This document shows positions 24,495 through 32,115 of a DNA stretch of 64,000 bases, one piece after another. The notes beneath the pieces were generated by a model. That model made no database searches, had not been told where the DNA came from, and was given only the letters and a program-made list of their open reading frames with translations. Source of the stretch: an uncultured Lachnospiraceae bacterium. GTDB lineage: Bacteria > Bacillota > Clostridia > Lachnospirales > Lachnospiraceae. The stretch covers positions 16,938-80,937 of the forward strand of contig URCR01000007.1 in the NCBI GenBank assembly GCA_900546325.1, in the 5' to 3' direction. The position numbers and the translations under genes were made by a program. Within the stretch, counting starts at the first letter, position 1; each line of letters begins with the position of its first letter.

Positions 24495-24538
24495 AGTCAT
24501 TCCCTCCTTTGTATTGAGCATTTATCTACCCATATGTA

Positions 24539-24590
24539 AATATACCATACTTTAATGAATCTTACAAGGGCATATCTATCAAAATATAAT
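24539..24590. promoter_or_regulatory. Overlapping divergent promoters sharing one -35 hexamer
   Basis: TTACAA at 24562-24567 is the -35 of a rightward promoter (17-nt spacer, TATAAT 24585-24590) for the XRE gene, and read on the other strand the same six bases are TTGTAA, the -35 of a leftward promoter (17-nt spacer, TATATT 24539-24544) for the small-gene operon. Both spacers are exactly 17 nt. Confidence 0.7.
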
Positions 24591-24609
24591 TATATCAGGA
24601 GGACAAAAA

Positions 24610-24879
24610 ATGAACAGAAAAAAAGAAAATCCCTTGCGACAGCTACCTGCTGATATGAAAAATTACGGTGAAATTAAAATTCATTTAGACACGATTCTAA
24701 AAGAGAAAGATATTTCTTTGAATCAACTATCTTTTCGTGCAGAAATGCAGAGGACACAGCTTAGAAACTACCGCGACAACAAAGTCCAGCGATTAGATAT
24801 TGATATACTTCTGCGTCTTTGTTATGTGCTGGAATGTGATTTAACAGATTTGATTGAATATATTCCTCCGGCAAAATAA
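24610..24879 (+). CDS. XRE/Cro-type helix-turn-helix regulator
   Basis: 89 residues; ATG 24610 with CAGGAGG upstream. The HTH region runs from about 25 to 80 (LDTILKEKDISLNQLSFRAE, then QLRNYRDNKVQRLDIDILLR and the ending ECDLTDLIEYIPP typical of this group). Likely represses or switches the leftward small-gene operon, with which its promoter overlaps. Serves as the element's immunity-type regulator by inference. Confidence 0.88.
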   Translation: MNRKKENPLRQLPADMKNYGEIKIHLDTILKEKDISLNQLSFRAEMQRTQLRNYRDNKVQRLDIDILLRLCYVLECDLTDLIEYIPPAK

Positions 24880-24890
24880 CAGTCAGTGGT

Positions 24891-25271
24891 TTATTCATCA
24901 TAGTATTTCCTCAGCTTTATCGGATAAATCGTATAAATGTTACTTTGCTCTCCCGCCACTTTCCAACAATCTCTGTACCACTCCTTTCTTTTAGTCAGCC
25001 ACAACCCTTCCTGCTTAATAGGAATCCCCCGGATATGCTCAGACACCTCAATTCTCTTTGGGTAGCAGTTTAGTAACATTTTTACCTCTTCCACCGAATC
25101 TGTAAGTGGTTCGATCATCACTGCAATAAATCCACTTCTTCCCAGTTTTTTCCGATCAAGAAGCTTGTCTGCCTCTTCTAAGATCTCACCTGGTATCTGA
25201 TACTTTCCCAGCATGGTATTCAGCTGTCTTAACAGTACAAGCTGACTTCTTGTGTAAATTTTAATATACAT
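24891..25271 (-). CDS. Element-borne protein of unknown function (126 residues)
   Basis: Start ATG 25271 chosen because GAGGTG lies eight bases before it; a GTG three codons earlier overlaps that site. Mixed alpha/beta; begins MYIKIYTRSQLVLLRQLNTM and ends YTIYPIKLRKYYDE, with an LLDRKKLGRSGFIAVMIEP segment in the middle. Not recognised. It converges on the XRE gene, 11 nt apart, and is the last gene before attR. Confidence 0.55.
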   Translation of the reverse strand: MYIKIYTRSQLVLLRQLNTMLGKYQIPGEILEEADKLLDRKKLGRSGFIAVMIEPLTDSVEEVKMLLNCYPKRIEVSEHIRGIPIKQEGLWLTKRKEWYRDCWKVAGEQSNIYTIYPIKLRKYYDE

Positions 25272-25555
25272 TGCTTTCACCTCTTTTCTTACTTCAAAAA
25301 CATAATATACATTTATCTATCAAAAAAAGAGCAGTAAAAAGTTTATCAAACCTTCTACCACTCCAAAACTTTATATATACTTCAAGACTATTTATTTCTC
25401 TCGCGACGGATTTGCGACAGATTTTGCGTCAAAGCTTTTTTCCCTTATGCCATCTGCCTTTTTTCATTTGAACAGAAAAATGTTGCTCTTTCTGAATTTG
25501 GACACAAAAAAAACTGCTTCCAATCTCTTTGAAAACAGTGCCTCTTTTCTTCCAG
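25272..25555. other. Right end of the element, no gene seen
   Basis: AT-rich noncoding DNA. At 25398-25425 it carries TCGCGACGGATTTGCGAC and TTTTGCG repeats similar to the CGCGACCA pair near attL, a possible integrase arm site. A run AAAAAAAACTGCTTCC (about 25505-25520) lies just before attR and resembles the tRNA-Lys 3' flank. Confidence 0.35.
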
Positions 25556-25621
25556 TGCGCTTTTGCTTGTCTTTCTCTCTAGATTAAGAGTCAGGTGCTC
25601 TACCAACTGAGCTAATCGCGC
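25556..25621 (-). pseudogene. Truncated tRNA-Lys remnant at attR
   Basis: The 5' 40 nt are identical to the intact tRNA-Lys (acceptor 5' strand, D arm and anticodon loop with CTT), and its promoter TATAAT is conserved. The 3' half is replaced by unrelated sequence: the anticodon stem 3' strand reads TCTAG instead of TCAGG and there is no T arm. A fortuitous or relic GCGCA ends it. Cannot fold as a tRNA. Confidence 0.75.
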
Positions 25622-25712
25622 GTTTTCGTTATTTTGTTTTTGTGTTTCCTTAACACAAGTGCTATTATATAACAGTTTTTTGGAGATTGCAAGTGATTTT
25701 TTCAAATTTTTT
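25582..25712. repeat. Right attachment repeat (attR) with extended homology
   Basis: Direct copy of 18327-18457: first 40 bp perfect, 131 bp in all with eight mismatches and no gaps. This is the chromosomal copy of the tRNA 5' half and promoter if the element supplied the left copy. Confidence 0.88.
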
Positions 25713-25738
25713 AATTTTTTTGAAATGTTTTTGAAACG

Positions 25739-25774
25739 ACCGGAAATCACATTTCTCCTGTGTAATTTCCGGCC
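25739..25774. other. Perfect-ended hairpin downstream of yitT
   Basis: ACCGGAAATCACA and TGTGTAATTTCCGGC pair through most of their length. No T-run follows on the minus strand, so it is either a weak terminator for the upstream YitT gene or a palindromic intergenic element. Confidence 0.45.
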
Positions 25775-25836
25775 TGCTTTTCCAGATTCCGTTCTCATCT
25801 CTCCGGCCGGTCAGCCCTGAGGGATTTAAAGCCCAT

Positions 25837-26718
25837 CTACTCTGCCTGCTTATGCAGCGTAAATCCGCGCCCCATCACCTCATTGACCTGATTGATCACG
25901 ATAAATGCCTGCTTGTCGATGTCGAGTACAAGCTCATTCAGTTTCGGCAGTTCTCTTGACGATACAACTGTCATGATCGCGAAGGAATCTTTTCTGAGAT
26001 ATCCCGACTCTGTCTTGAAGAATGTAGAGCCTCTGTCCAGCTTCTCCTGGATTGCTTTGTTGATCTCTTCGTAATGATCGCTGATGATCTTGACCTGCAT
26101 CTGCGTCTTGCCCATAAGAAGTACTTTATCTACCAGCGTTGAGTAGATCAGCACAAGCAGGATTCCGTATAAGATTCTCTCTTTGTCTCTGAATGACATC
26201 TGGACAATCAGGATCGTAAAGTCAAATACATAGAGCCCGACGGATACCGGAAGCCCGAGTTTCTTATTTAAAATCAGCGGCGGAATATCCATACCTCCGG
26301 TGGAAGCCCCCGCTCTGATGACAAGACCGACTCCAAGCCCTAACATCAACCCTGCAAAAATACTTCCGAGCAGAAAATCATCGGTCATATTTTGAATAAA
26401 CTGTACTTTCTGGAACTGTGATAAGATCCACGGGAAATAAAACGTACTGATCAGCGCCGTGAGTGCAAATGATTTTCCGAGAATCAGGATTGCCAGGAGA
26501 AACATCACGATATTAAATACGGCAACGGACAGTCCGATCGGAAGTCCGAAATAATGTTCCAGTATCAGCGCAATACCTGTCGTCCCTCCCGTGATCAAGT
26601 CATTCGGCAATACAAATGCGGCAATTCCGCAGGAATAGATCGTGTTTCCGATCAGTACCCACATAATTCTTTTTAAGCTGAAGATTTCTTTTAATTCTGC
26701 TTTTGTCTCCTCTTTCAT
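25837..26718 (-). CDS. YitT family membrane protein (DUF161 + DUF2179)
   Basis: 293 residues. Five membrane helices in the first 200 residues (ITGGTTGIALILEHYFGLPI and RAGASTGGMDIPPLIL are the duplicated family motifs), then a cytoplasmic DUF2179 domain (about 205-290, with VVSSRELPKLNELVLDIDKQ). Family members are abundant in Firmicutes; the transported or sensed compound is not known. Single gene. Confidence 0.9.
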   Translation of the reverse strand: MKEETKAELKEIFSLKRIMWVLIGNTIYSCGIAAFVLPNDLITGGTTGIALILEHYFGLPIGLSVAVFNIVMFLLAILILGKSFALTALISTFYFPWILSQFQKVQFIQNMTDDFLLGSIFAGLMLGLGVGLVIRAGASTGGMDIPPLILNKKLGLPVSVGLYVFDFTILIVQMSFRDKERILYGILLVLIYSTLVDKVLLMGKTQMQVKIISDHYEEINKAIQEKLDRGSTFFKTESGYLRKDSFAIMTVVSSRELPKLNELVLDIDKQAFIVINQVNEVMGRGFTLHKQAE

Positions 26719-26760
26719 GGTCCCACTCCTTTTCTTTAATCATTTAGTCGGATAAAGTGA

Positions 26761-26786
26761 AAAAAAGCAGGTCTCCCCGACCTGCT
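26761..26786 (-). terminator. Terminator of the V/A-ATPase operon
   Basis: On the minus strand GCAGGTC and GACCTGC pair around GGGGA and are followed by a run of T, about 135 nt after the last gene of the operon. Confidence 0.9.
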
Positions 26787-26922
26787 CTTATCTATATTCA
26801 CTTCTGCTTTCTCCGACTCTTCTCATGACAGTATATACCCTTCTTCTGCTTTCTAGAGTATACTCTACCATTTTCAATCCAAATATTCAAGAACGAAATG
26901 AGCGTTCCCGCAAATTCTTTCA

Positions 26923-27537
26923 TTATTTTTTCATTCTCTTAATGACTTTCAGGCGGGTGAACTCTTCTCTTTCTTTCTCTTCCAACGCATTGGAAATGGA
27001 ATATACAAGCGCTGTGTAAGTCGGTATCGTGATATTCTTCAGTGCGTTCGCACGCTTCTGCGTCTTTTTGATGTTTCCCGCGAGGCGATATGCCGAATTT
27101 TCTACCATCGACAGCTTGATCGTCAGATCTTTCACCTGACGAAATGCCTCCCTTGCGATATCGATGGATTCCTTCGTCGTGCTGAAAGAATAAGTCGGCG
27201 CCCCTGTATCAGGTGTATAATCAACAAGAGGAATCTCTGTGCCCATGATACTGCGGCTCTTGATCCGGATCGTCTGCTCGATCGGAACCGTATAGGCTAC
27301 CTGGGACACGAGATTGATTCCGTTTTCAATGTTTGCACGCTGCAGACATTTATAAGCATATGTGAAGGTCGAATCGATCTTCTCCTGAATCTCTTTTGCC
27401 TGGTCGATCAGATCCATCAGCTCACGGATCAAGATGTTTCTCTTCTTATCCATCAGCTCATATCCCTGATTCGCAAGTGCCAGAGAATTTTTTGCAAGAA
27501 TCAGATTTCCTTTTGTGGGAAATGTGCGTGGATCCAT
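26923..27537 (-). CDS. ntpD: V/A-type ATPase subunit D
   Basis: 204 residues, the central-shaft subunit. Opens MDPRTFPTKGNLILAKNSLA and is almost wholly helical, with VDYTPDTGAPTYSFSTT in the short middle domain and the RRANALKNI-type ending (KKTQKRANALKNITIPTY). Last gene of the nine-gene operon, as in many clostridial V-ATPases. Confidence 0.94.
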   Translation of the reverse strand: MDPRTFPTKGNLILAKNSLALANQGYELMDKKRNILIRELMDLIDQAKEIQEKIDSTFTYAYKCLQRANIENGINLVSQVAYTVPIEQTIRIKSRSIMGTEIPLVDYTPDTGAPTYSFSTTKESIDIAREAFRQVKDLTIKLSMVENSAYRLAGNIKKTQKRANALKNITIPTYTALVYSISNALEEKEREEFTRLKVIKRMKK

Positions 27538-27583
27538 AACACACTCGACTCCTTTCCAGATTTTCTAAATATTTCTATATTCT

Positions 27584-28966
27584 CTACGCTTCCTTCTTTT
27601 CGTAGAAACGTTCCAGAATCTTCGTGTCGATTCGGTCAAGCTCTTCTCTCGGCAGCATGCGCAGCAGCTCCCATCCAAGATCCAGTGTCTCCTCGATCGT
27701 ACGGTTTTCTTCCATTCCCTGCCCGATATATCTTGCCTCAAATGCTTTACCAAATTCCAGATATTTCTTATCGATCGGAGAAAGTTCATCTTCTCCGATA
27801 ACGGACGCAAGGTTTCTTGCCTCTCCTACTTTTGCGTAGGAGGAGAACAACTGATTTGCAAGATCCTGATGGTCTTCTCTTGTATATCCTTTTCCGATAC
27901 CATCTTTCATCAGACGGGAAAGAGACGGCAGGATATTGATCGGCGGATATACAGACTGTCCATGAAGATTTCTGTCAAGAACGATCTGTCCCTCTGTGAT
28001 GTATCCTGTCAAGTCAGGGATCGGGTGTGTGATATCATCGTTTGGCATGGTAAGGATCGGAAGCTGTGTCACTGAACCATTGACACCTTCCACAATTCCC
28101 GCACGCTCATAGATTGTTGCAAGTTCACTGTATAAGTATCCCGGGAAACCTTTTCTACTCGGGATCTCTCCTTTGGAAGAGGATACTTCACGCATCGCCT
28201 CTGCAAAGGATGTCATATCGGTCAGAATAACAAGAATATGCATATTCTTCTCAAATGCAAGATATTCCGCCACAGTCAATGCTACCTTCGGTGTGATCAG
28301 ACGTTCTACGACCGGATCGTTTGCCAGGTTCAAAAACATGGCAACGTGGTCTGAAACGCCGCTCTCCTCAAATGTTCTGCGGAAAAACTCTGCAACGTCA
28401 TGTTTTACACCCATCGCCGCGAACACGATCGCAAATTTTTCATCGGAACCGTCTCCCAAAGATGCCTGCTTTACGATCTGTGCTGCCAGCTGGTCGTGCG
28501 GAAGTCCGTTTCCGGAGAAAATAGGAAGCTTCTGTCCACGGATCAATGTTGTCAGTCCATCGATTGCAGAGATTCCTGTCCGGATATAGTTTCGAGGATA
28601 TTCTCTTTTTACCGGATTCAACGGAAGTCCATTGATATTTCTGCGAAGTGTGGAGGTAATCGGTCCAAGATCATCGATCGGCTCTCCGATTCCGTTAAAA
28701 GTACGTCCAAGCATCTCCGGTGACAATGCCACCTCCATCGGATGTCCTGTCAGCTTTGTATGTGTGTTTGTCAGGGACATATTTTCTGTCCCCTCGAATA
28801 CCTGAATCACTGCTTTGTCTTCGTAAATCTCAACGATACGACCGATCTTTTTCTCGTTTCCGTCTACAACGAATTCTACGATTTCTTCATAAAAAGCATT
28901 CTCGACGCCCTCAAGCACGATAAGAGGGCCGTTGATATTACTTAGTCCTAAATATTCTATTGCCAT
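27584..28966 (-). CDS. ntpB: V/A-type ATPase subunit B
   Basis: 460 residues, regulatory nucleotide-site subunit of the V1 head. The degenerate P-loop region lies in LIRGQKLPIFSGNGLPHDQL, and typical B-subunit segments LVILTDMTSFAEAMREVSS and GRKGFPGYLYSELATIYERA are present. Follows subunit A after 12 nt. Confidence 0.96.
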   Translation of the reverse strand: MAIEYLGLSNINGPLIVLEGVENAFYEEIVEFVVDGNEKKIGRIVEIYEDKAVIQVFEGTENMSLTNTHTKLTGHPMEVALSPEMLGRTFNGIGEPIDDLGPITSTLRRNINGLPLNPVKREYPRNYIRTGISAIDGLTTLIRGQKLPIFSGNGLPHDQLAAQIVKQASLGDGSDEKFAIVFAAMGVKHDVAEFFRRTFEESGVSDHVAMFLNLANDPVVERLITPKVALTVAEYLAFEKNMHILVILTDMTSFAEAMREVSSSKGEIPSRKGFPGYLYSELATIYERAGIVEGVNGSVTQLPILTMPNDDITHPIPDLTGYITEGQIVLDRNLHGQSVYPPINILPSLSRLMKDGIGKGYTREDHQDLANQLFSSYAKVGEARNLASVIGEDELSPIDKKYLEFGKAFEARYIGQGMEENRTIEETLDLGWELLRMLPREELDRIDTKILERFYEKKEA

Positions 28967-28978
28967 GACACAGCCTCC

Positions 28979-30745
28979 TTATGCGTTCTTTTCCATAATA
29001 CGGTCATAAAATTTGTCGATGTCCTTCATATAGTCATCAAACATTTCCAGTTTATCATTTGGAACATCATATTTGATCGCAATCACACGCTCAAAGATGT
29101 TCTCTTCTTTTAATACAGAAACAGGCATTCCCATCGTGATCAATGCTTTTGATTTCTCATACAAATACAAAATGACTTCCATCATTTTGAACTGCTTCTC
29201 CAAAGAGACACAAGTATCATCTGCATGGAATGCATTCTGCTGCAGGAATCCGAGACGGATTACCTTGGCAATCTCCAATACCAGTTTCTGGTCATCCGGA
29301 AGTACATCACTACCGATCAGTTTTACGATTTCCATAAGGCTGCTCTCCTGATTCAGAAGCGCCATCATCTGATTACGGTAATCGATAAATTTATCGGAAA
29401 CGTTCTTTGCGTACCATGGAGCCAGATCCATCAAATACTCACTGTAACTTGTCAGCCAGTGAATCGCCGGGAAATGTCTGGAGTATGCAAGACTCTTATC
29501 CAGCCCCCAGAAGCAGCGGACGAATCTCTTTGTGTTCTGTGTAACCGGCTCGGAGAAATCTCCACCTTGCGGAGATACCGCACCGATAATCGATACCGAA
29601 CCATCTGTTCCGTTCAGATTGTGCATCATTCCTGCACGTTCATAGAACGCAGACAATCTGGATGCCAGATAAGCCGGGAATCCTTCTTCTGCCGGCATCT
29701 CTTCAAGACGTCCCGACAGTTCTCGCAGCGCCTCAGCCCAGCGGGAGGTGGAGTCTGCCATGATCGCTACATCATATCCCATATCGCGGTAGTATTCTGC
29801 AAGTGTCAGTCCCGCATACAAGCTCGCTTCACGAGCAGCAACCGGCATGTTGGATGTATTTGCGATCAGTGCTGTTCTGTCCATCAGCGGATTTCCTGAT
29901 TTCGGGTCAACCAGCTGTGTGAACTCTTCCAGTACCTGTGTCATCTCGTTTCCACGTTCTCCGCAGCCGATGTAGATGATAATATCGGCATCGGACCATT
30001 TTGCGATCTGGTGCTGTGTCATCGTTTTTCCTGTACCAAATCCTCCCGGTACACAGGCTGTTCCGCCTTTTGCGATCGGGAACATTGTATCAAGGATACG
30101 CTGTCCTGTGACAAGCGGCTTTGATGCCGGAAATCTCTGGCTTGTCGGCCGCGGCACACGGATCGGCCATTTCTGTGTCATTGTAAGATGGATCGTCTTC
30201 CCGCTTTCCAGTTCTACCGTCACGATCGGCTCATTGATCGTATATTCACCGTCCGGCACTACTTTTGTGATGATTCCGCTGATATTCGGAGGTACCATAC
30301 ATTTATGGACGATCGCCGTTGTCTCCGGAACTTCCGCGATGATATGTCCGCCGTGAACCTCATCCCCGACAGAGACCGTCATATGTGTCTTCCATTTTTT
30401 TGTTGTATCCAGAGAGTCTACGCTGACACCTCTGTTGATATATGCGCCGGAACCCTCCGCGATACGCTCCAGCGGTCTTTCAATTCCGTCAAAAATGTTG
30501 TTCAGGATTCCCGGTGCCAGTGTGACGGAGATCGCATCTCCGCTCGCCTCTACCGTCTCTCCCGGTCTGAGTCCGGTTGTCTCCTCAAATACCTGGATCG
30601 TTGTCCGGTCTTTATCGAGGGCAATTACCTCTCCGACAAGGCGTTCCTTTCCAACATATACCATTTCCGACATCTTAAATCCGGTGTTTCCCTTCAGATA
30701 AACAACCGGACCATTGATACCGTAAATCTTCCCTGTTCTAATCAT
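28979..30745 (-). CDS. ntpA: V/A-type ATPase catalytic subunit A
   Basis: 588 residues. Catalytic P-loop GGFGTGKTMTQHQ (about 235), the GERGNEM motif and the non-homologous region (about 115-195) that distinguishes A from F1 beta are all present, with MADSTSRWAEALRE carrying the Walker B part. Start overlaps the end of subunit E by 8 nt. Confidence 0.97.
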   Translation of the reverse strand: MIRTGKIYGINGPVVYLKGNTGFKMSEMVYVGKERLVGEVIALDKDRTTIQVFEETTGLRPGETVEASGDAISVTLAPGILNNIFDGIERPLERIAEGSGAYINRGVSVDSLDTTKKWKTHMTVSVGDEVHGGHIIAEVPETTAIVHKCMVPPNISGIITKVVPDGEYTINEPIVTVELESGKTIHLTMTQKWPIRVPRPTSQRFPASKPLVTGQRILDTMFPIAKGGTACVPGGFGTGKTMTQHQIAKWSDADIIIYIGCGERGNEMTQVLEEFTQLVDPKSGNPLMDRTALIANTSNMPVAAREASLYAGLTLAEYYRDMGYDVAIMADSTSRWAEALRELSGRLEEMPAEEGFPAYLASRLSAFYERAGMMHNLNGTDGSVSIIGAVSPQGGDFSEPVTQNTKRFVRCFWGLDKSLAYSRHFPAIHWLTSYSEYLMDLAPWYAKNVSDKFIDYRNQMMALLNQESSLMEIVKLIGSDVLPDDQKLVLEIAKVIRLGFLQQNAFHADDTCVSLEKQFKMMEVILYLYEKSKALITMGMPVSVLKEENIFERVIAIKYDVPNDKLEMFDDYMKDIDKFYDRIMEKNA

Positions 30746-31325
30746 GTTCTTTCCCTCCTAAAAATAGGAACTTCTCATATTCTTCTGCAAGAGATGCCTT
30801 GAAGGAGTGGTCGATCAGAATGTTCTTCGCATGTACGACTGCCCGGATTCCTCCGACAAAGTCTTCTTTGCTGACCGTCAGAGCAGCTCCTGTGCGCTCT
30901 TCCAATTCTGTCTTTTTATCTTCATCCGTAGGATTAATATAAATGGTCACCTGTTCTCCATTGGCAAATGCCATCGCTTTATTGATGTACGTGGACAAAA
31001 GCTCCTTATAAGCGTCTGTCTGCATATATTCATCCACAAGAACATGTACTCTGCGAAACAGTCTGTTCTTTAACTCTGTCTGGCATTTTCCCTGCTCACG
31101 TTTCAGATCAATCTGGGATTTTGCCATGGCTTTGTTGACCTCATGCTTTGCATTTGCCGTCTCCGCCTTCAGCTTCAGCTCTGCCTGTCTGAGCGCAGTT
31201 TCTGTATGCTCTTTATAAAGTTTTTCAAGCGCTTCTTTGTGATTCTGAATAATTTGATTTCCGTGGGCTCTTGCCTCTTCCATTGAAGCTGCCTGCAAGT
31301 TTTCAATTTTTTCTTCTAAAGTCAT
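30738..31325 (-). CDS. ntpE: V/A-type ATPase subunit E
   Basis: 195 residues: long N-terminal helix rich in Lys, Glu and Ala (about 1-95) forming the peripheral stalk with the H/G subunit, and a C-terminal globular domain ending with HSFKASLAEEYEKFLF. Overlaps the A gene. Assignment from layout and operon position. Confidence 0.88.
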   Translation of the reverse strand: MTLEEKIENLQAASMEEARAHGNQIIQNHKEALEKLYKEHTETALRQAELKLKAETANAKHEVNKAMAKSQIDLKREQGKCQTELKNRLFRRVHVLVDEYMQTDAYKELLSTYINKAMAFANGEQVTIYINPTDEDKKTELEERTGAALTVSKEDFVGGIRAVVHAKNILIDHSFKASLAEEYEKFLFLGGKEHD

Positions 31326-31344
31326 GTCATCGCCCTCTGTTTCA

Positions 31345-31653
31345 TTATAGTTTCAGCCCGATGGCTTCGTTTACATAGGATGTGATAAAGTCTTTTTTAC
31401 GGCCGGTTCCGTGCCTGTCAGGGATCTCTACGAGCAGAGGCATTTTTCTTTTCAGTTTAATGTCATCAATGATCTCCGGGAATTCCCGTCCAAATTTCTC
31501 AGTAAGAAGAACAATTCCTACTTCTTTGTCTTTGATGACATTCTGAAGCGCCTCATAGAGTTCGCCGCGCTCGTGCACGACGACTCCGTCTACTCCCGCA
31601 AGACGCATCCCTGTATAGGTATCTACATTATCACTGATCAAATACATCTTCAT
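31345..31653 (-). CDS. ntpF: V/A-type ATPase subunit F
   Basis: 102 residues with the Rossmann-like F fold: MKMYLISDNVDTYTGMRLAG, then VGIVLLTEKFGREFPEII and the ending VEIPDRHGTG. Binds the D shaft. Placed between K and E in the operon. Confidence 0.9.
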   Translation of the reverse strand: MKMYLISDNVDTYTGMRLAGVDGVVVHERGELYEALQNVIKDKEVGIVLLTEKFGREFPEIIDDIKLKRKMPLLVEIPDRHGTGRKKDFITSYVNEAIGLKL

Positions 31654-31657
31654 CGGC

Positions 31658-32089
31658 TTATAATTTACCTAAGATCATGAAGGAGATGATCAGACCATAG
31701 AGGCAGACACCTTCTGCAAGACCTACGAAGATCAGTGATTTACCAAGTACGCTAGAGTCTTCACTGATTGCTCCAAGAGCAGCACTAGCGGCACTGGCAA
31801 CGGCGATACCACCACCGATACATGATAAACCGGTAACAAGAGCGGCAGCGATATATCCAAGACCTGTTGCTAAAGAAGAAGAGGCTGTTGCAGCTTCTGC
31901 AGCATGTACGTTGCCTCCGAACATCATGATTGATGCAACAAGAAACGCTCCAAAGTAGAAGAATGCGTTTGTACCAATTGCTTTTTTGTAACGTTTCTTG
32001 CTTTTCTCTCCAAGCAGATAGTATCCGAATGGAAGAATAATGCTCAATACTAAAGTTGCGATCAGAATTAATTTTGTTGCTAATGTCAT
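31658..32089 (-). CDS. ntpK: V/A-type ATPase membrane rotor subunit K
   Basis: 143 residues, four membrane spans. The second hairpin holds the ion-binding Glu126 (VGLAEGVCLYG); the first hairpin (about 5-58) has no carboxylate. In the Na+-type Enterococcus hirae NtpK, a Gln in AIAQGK and a Thr next to the Glu bind Na+; here the matching positions are Gly (CIGGGIA, AEG). This favours proton coupling, an inference from residues. Confidence 0.92.
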   Translation of the reverse strand: MTLATKLILIATLVLSIILPFGYYLLGEKSKKRYKKAIGTNAFFYFGAFLVASIMMFGGNVHAAEAATASSSLATGLGYIAAALVTGLSCIGGGIAVASAASAALGAISEDSSVLGKSLIFVGLAEGVCLYGLIISFMILGKL

Positions 32090-32115
32090 AATAATAGCCT
32101 CCTAATGAAATTTTC

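Larger units (their letters stand above)
18327..25621. mobile_element. Integrated genetic element in tRNA-Lys, about 7.25 kb
   Basis: Bounded by a perfect 40-bp direct repeat (18327-18366 and 25582-25621) that covers the 5' half of tRNA-Lys. Contents: tyrosine integrase, DUF927 ATPase, a 143-residue protein, a divergent 188-residue protein, an operon of six small genes (55, 50, 35, 34, 126 and 184 residues), an XRE regulator and a 129-residue protein. No terminase, capsid, tail, relaxase or type IV secretion gene is visible. It could be a phage satellite, a minimal mobilizable island or a decayed ICE; the gene set does not decide. Confidence 0.85.

Noticed and set aside
25556..25621. Second functional tRNA-Lys
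   Set aside because: The 3' half does not pair and there is no T arm; it is a remnant made by integration.
18327..25621. Complete prophage or integrative conjugative element
   Set aside because: No terminase, portal, capsid, tail, relaxase, coupling protein or secretion genes in 7.25 kb.
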